Of a DNA stretch of 64,000 nucleotides, positions 62,401 through 64,000 are shown piece by piece. The DNA comes from Mansonella perstans (Eukaryota > Nematoda > Chromadorea > Rhabditida > Onchocercidae). The translations under genes were made by a program, and so were the position numbers. The notes under the pieces were generated by a model. It ran no database searches. It was given only the letters and a program-made list of their open reading frames with translations, and was not told the origin of the DNA. Within the stretch, counting starts at the first letter, position 1. Each line of letters begins with the position of its first letter. The stretch covers positions 95,189 through 159,188 of the forward strand of contig JBAMDO010000128.1 in assembly GCA_037074765.1 (NCBI GenBank), in the 5' to 3' direction.

Positions 62401-63983
62401 TCCAGTGGACAATAAATCAAAATAAATCAGATGAGGCGATTTATAAAATGAATCCCTGGTATGAAATTTTAATTAATAGCATTCAATTTGAGGAATCATT
62501 ATTAAATATGAAAAGCGAAATAAAGCATAAATGGCTTGAAAACCTGTCCTGGCTACGTGAAAGTTATATATTACTTCGACTGCTGTCTTAAACACGCTTT
62601 CTAATTCTCTGGCTTCCTTTTCAGGCCTATCAATTCCAATTAATTGTCAATCTCATGCAATACTCCTGCAATTGACTGTGAAAAAAAATTCTAACCTCAT
62701 CTCCACTGGTTACTGAAAAAACTAATTTTCTTAGTGAATATAAAATCGATGCAAGATCATAACTTAGCGAGTGTTTATCACCGAAAAAGTTCCTCTCACG
62801 TTCTAACAAAGTTCGGTAAATCTTAGCGCACTTTTCTTTGCGATCCACAGTAAGATAACTAGAAAAATTTTTGTTAGTAATGCCAAATTCGAAAACATCA
62901 TATACTGGCTGCACATGAGAAAATATCCTGCTCTTCCCGTTAAGTCTCAAAAATCGCCTCTTTTAATCGTAATTCTTCACTACACTACAGCAAACAGTAC
63001 TAAAATATCAATTCCACGGTAATCACAACTCTCTTGCAGTACAATAATACTTTTTTGAATGTGATGTATAAAAGAGTGGAGTTAATTGTATGGGGACTTC
63101 CTTAACAATGACTAAGGACTATTAAGTAAAGAAAACTACTTACTCATTTCGCGCTTGTTTCGTTACTTCCTTAAATGATGGTGCGCTGCTACCCTTTTTA
63201 GGTGGAAATTCTTCGAATACACGAAAATCATAACGATATATCGGTACATTTTTTGGTAGAATCAATTCCCAAACATTTGCGATTACTTTCAGTGTTTCAC
63301 CTTTGCGAGTTCCTGGAGCTATTTTTTCCGCTAACGAACTGGCAACCCACTTATCTGAATGTTATTACCGAATTGTGCATACAATTCCTTCAATAAAAAA
63401 AATGAATCGAAAAGATTGCTTTATAAACAACAAATTAGCAAACTCGGTTACAAAATTATACAAAATCTAACAGTAACTTATCCCATAATACAACATATTG
63501 GTCATAACTTACATTTGCTTTCGACGCCTGCATTTTGATCTTTTTAACTTCACTATAATCTGCTGAAAAATTGAAAATCATTCAATGGAAGAAGCATAGA
63601 TTTACAACCAACACTTAACTGTTATCACGAACAAGGCAATTCCCTCTTTCAAAAATGATGAAAAGTAAAATTCAACGCCTTCATTAACTCAGAAACTCTT
63701 CATATTTTTCCCCACCAGGTTTTTTAGAAGCTTAGAATTTACACCTCAACTTATCACTAGCAATCTTATAGGCACCCCCTTGGTACGATGCTACTGCAGA
63801 TAAAAATCAAAAAAAACCCACCCAAAGAATGTTTATTATCTAAATCTGATGTACCTACTCAACATAACACAACATAGAGAAATCCAGCATACTACTGTAT
63901 TATTTCAACACTTTGCATAACAAATATACATGAAATAGTTTTTTATTTGTGCTCTTACCAAAATGCTTACGACTACCTACCAT
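56498..63983 (-). CDS. Worm Argonaute (WAGO-like), about 1,000 aa
   Basis: Binds small RNAs and silences matching transcripts. Exon starts (minus): 63983, 63562, 63387, 62945, 62616, 62230, 61740, 61322, 60978, 60626, 60471, 59954, 59621, 59368, 59094, 58665, 58412, 58176, 57878, 57608, 57272, 56964, 56618; stop at 56498. From 61740 on, all phases agree; the first six exons are less certain. Marks: DLASILYSLRKL near the N-terminus; PAZ (TVEQYFGMKYSVTLRYPTLP, FYPMELLIV) at about residues 430-480; MID (VTQDL, LDNIVNKTNIKMGGLNY); PIWI with GLDIAHP, VMEE, RDGISEGQ, IKPGTIIDNYVV and GTTRTPRYTLLFD. The two Asp of the slicer site are present, but the His is Arg, so cleavage is unlikely. The C-terminus is an acidic Ser/Asp tail. 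The first exon (MVGSRKHF) is at the window edge, and an earlier exon outside is possible. A one-base frame break lies near 63352. Confidence 0.93.
60957..61058. repeat. 55-bp tandem duplication covering a 3' splice site
   Basis: Bases 60961-61001 recur at 61016-61056 with one substitution. The unit includes the end of an Argonaute intron (GTTGATTTTAG on the minus strand) and the first codons of the exon that starts at 60978. The upstream copy of the acceptor lies at 61033. Confidence 0.9.
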
Positions 63984-64000
63984 AAAAAAAAAAAAAAAAA
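63984..64000. repeat. Poly-A run at the right edge of the window
   Basis: The last 17 bases are all A (T on the Argonaute strand, directly before its first ATG). On the minus strand it could serve as a pyrimidine tract, but it carries no AG before the ATG. Confidence 0.6.

Noticed and set aside
1..64000. CRISPR arrays, prophage, toxin-antitoxin or defence systems
   Set aside because: The DNA is animal nuclear sequence with introns; no spaced direct-repeat array or bacterial gene was seen.

Overview
This is eukaryotic nuclear DNA from a nematode, most likely a filarial or related spirurid worm. The evidence is AT-rich sequence, many short GT-AG introns, worm-type acceptors (TTTTCAG), start codons a few bases after a 3' splice site as expected for spliced-leader trans-splicing, a nematode-type Argonaute, and relics of linked 5S rRNA and SL1 spliced-leader RNA genes. 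No tRNA gene, CRISPR array, transposase or bacterial-style operon was seen. The species cannot be named from the sequence alone. All gene models below were assembled by hand by matching exon phases and splice sites.

Layout: (1) 12-196, minus: possible first coding exon of a gene that runs off the left edge. (2) 2862-5570, plus: zinc transporter of the SLC39/ZIP LIV-1 type, 8 exons and 556 codons, with a very large histidine-rich loop containing a 33-bp tandem repeat. (3) 6958-7746, minus: unrecognised small, highly charged protein (4 exons, 112 aa). (4) 10222-17264, minus: SLC22-type organic-ion transporter of the major facilitator superfamily. (5) 21651-23315, minus: minimal bZIP transcription factor (3 exons, 120 aa). 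(6) 25752-26283, plus: decayed 5S - SL1 - 5S cluster. (7) 26858-31351, plus: equilibrative nucleoside transporter (SLC29/ENT), 10 exons. (8) 31674-31774, plus: second decayed SL RNA copy. (9) 33877-34915, minus: short collagen-like coding fragment. (10) 39836-51999, minus: complete DNA topoisomerase II, 31 exons in consistent phase, 1,514 aa. (11) 56498-63983, minus: worm Argonaute with PAZ, MID and PIWI regions, about 1,000 codons, whose catalytic histidine position is arginine.

The genes do not form one pathway: three solute carriers, a transcription factor, a chromosome-maintenance enzyme and a small-RNA effector lie side by side, separated by AT-rich intergenic DNA of 1 to 4.9 kb. That DNA holds simple repeats, short inverted repeats and at least three copies of one dispersed repeat (32071-32765, 34939-35285, 54604-54906).

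I did not find a convincing wholly new biological system. The most useful leads are the SL1/5S relics, including one SL copy that keeps a splice donor; splice-site oddities (a non-AG acceptor forced by phase in the ENT gene, and GC-AG introns in two or three genes); a duplicated 3' splice site and an apparent one-base frameshift in the Argonaute gene; and the repeat-built histidine loop of the zinc transporter.
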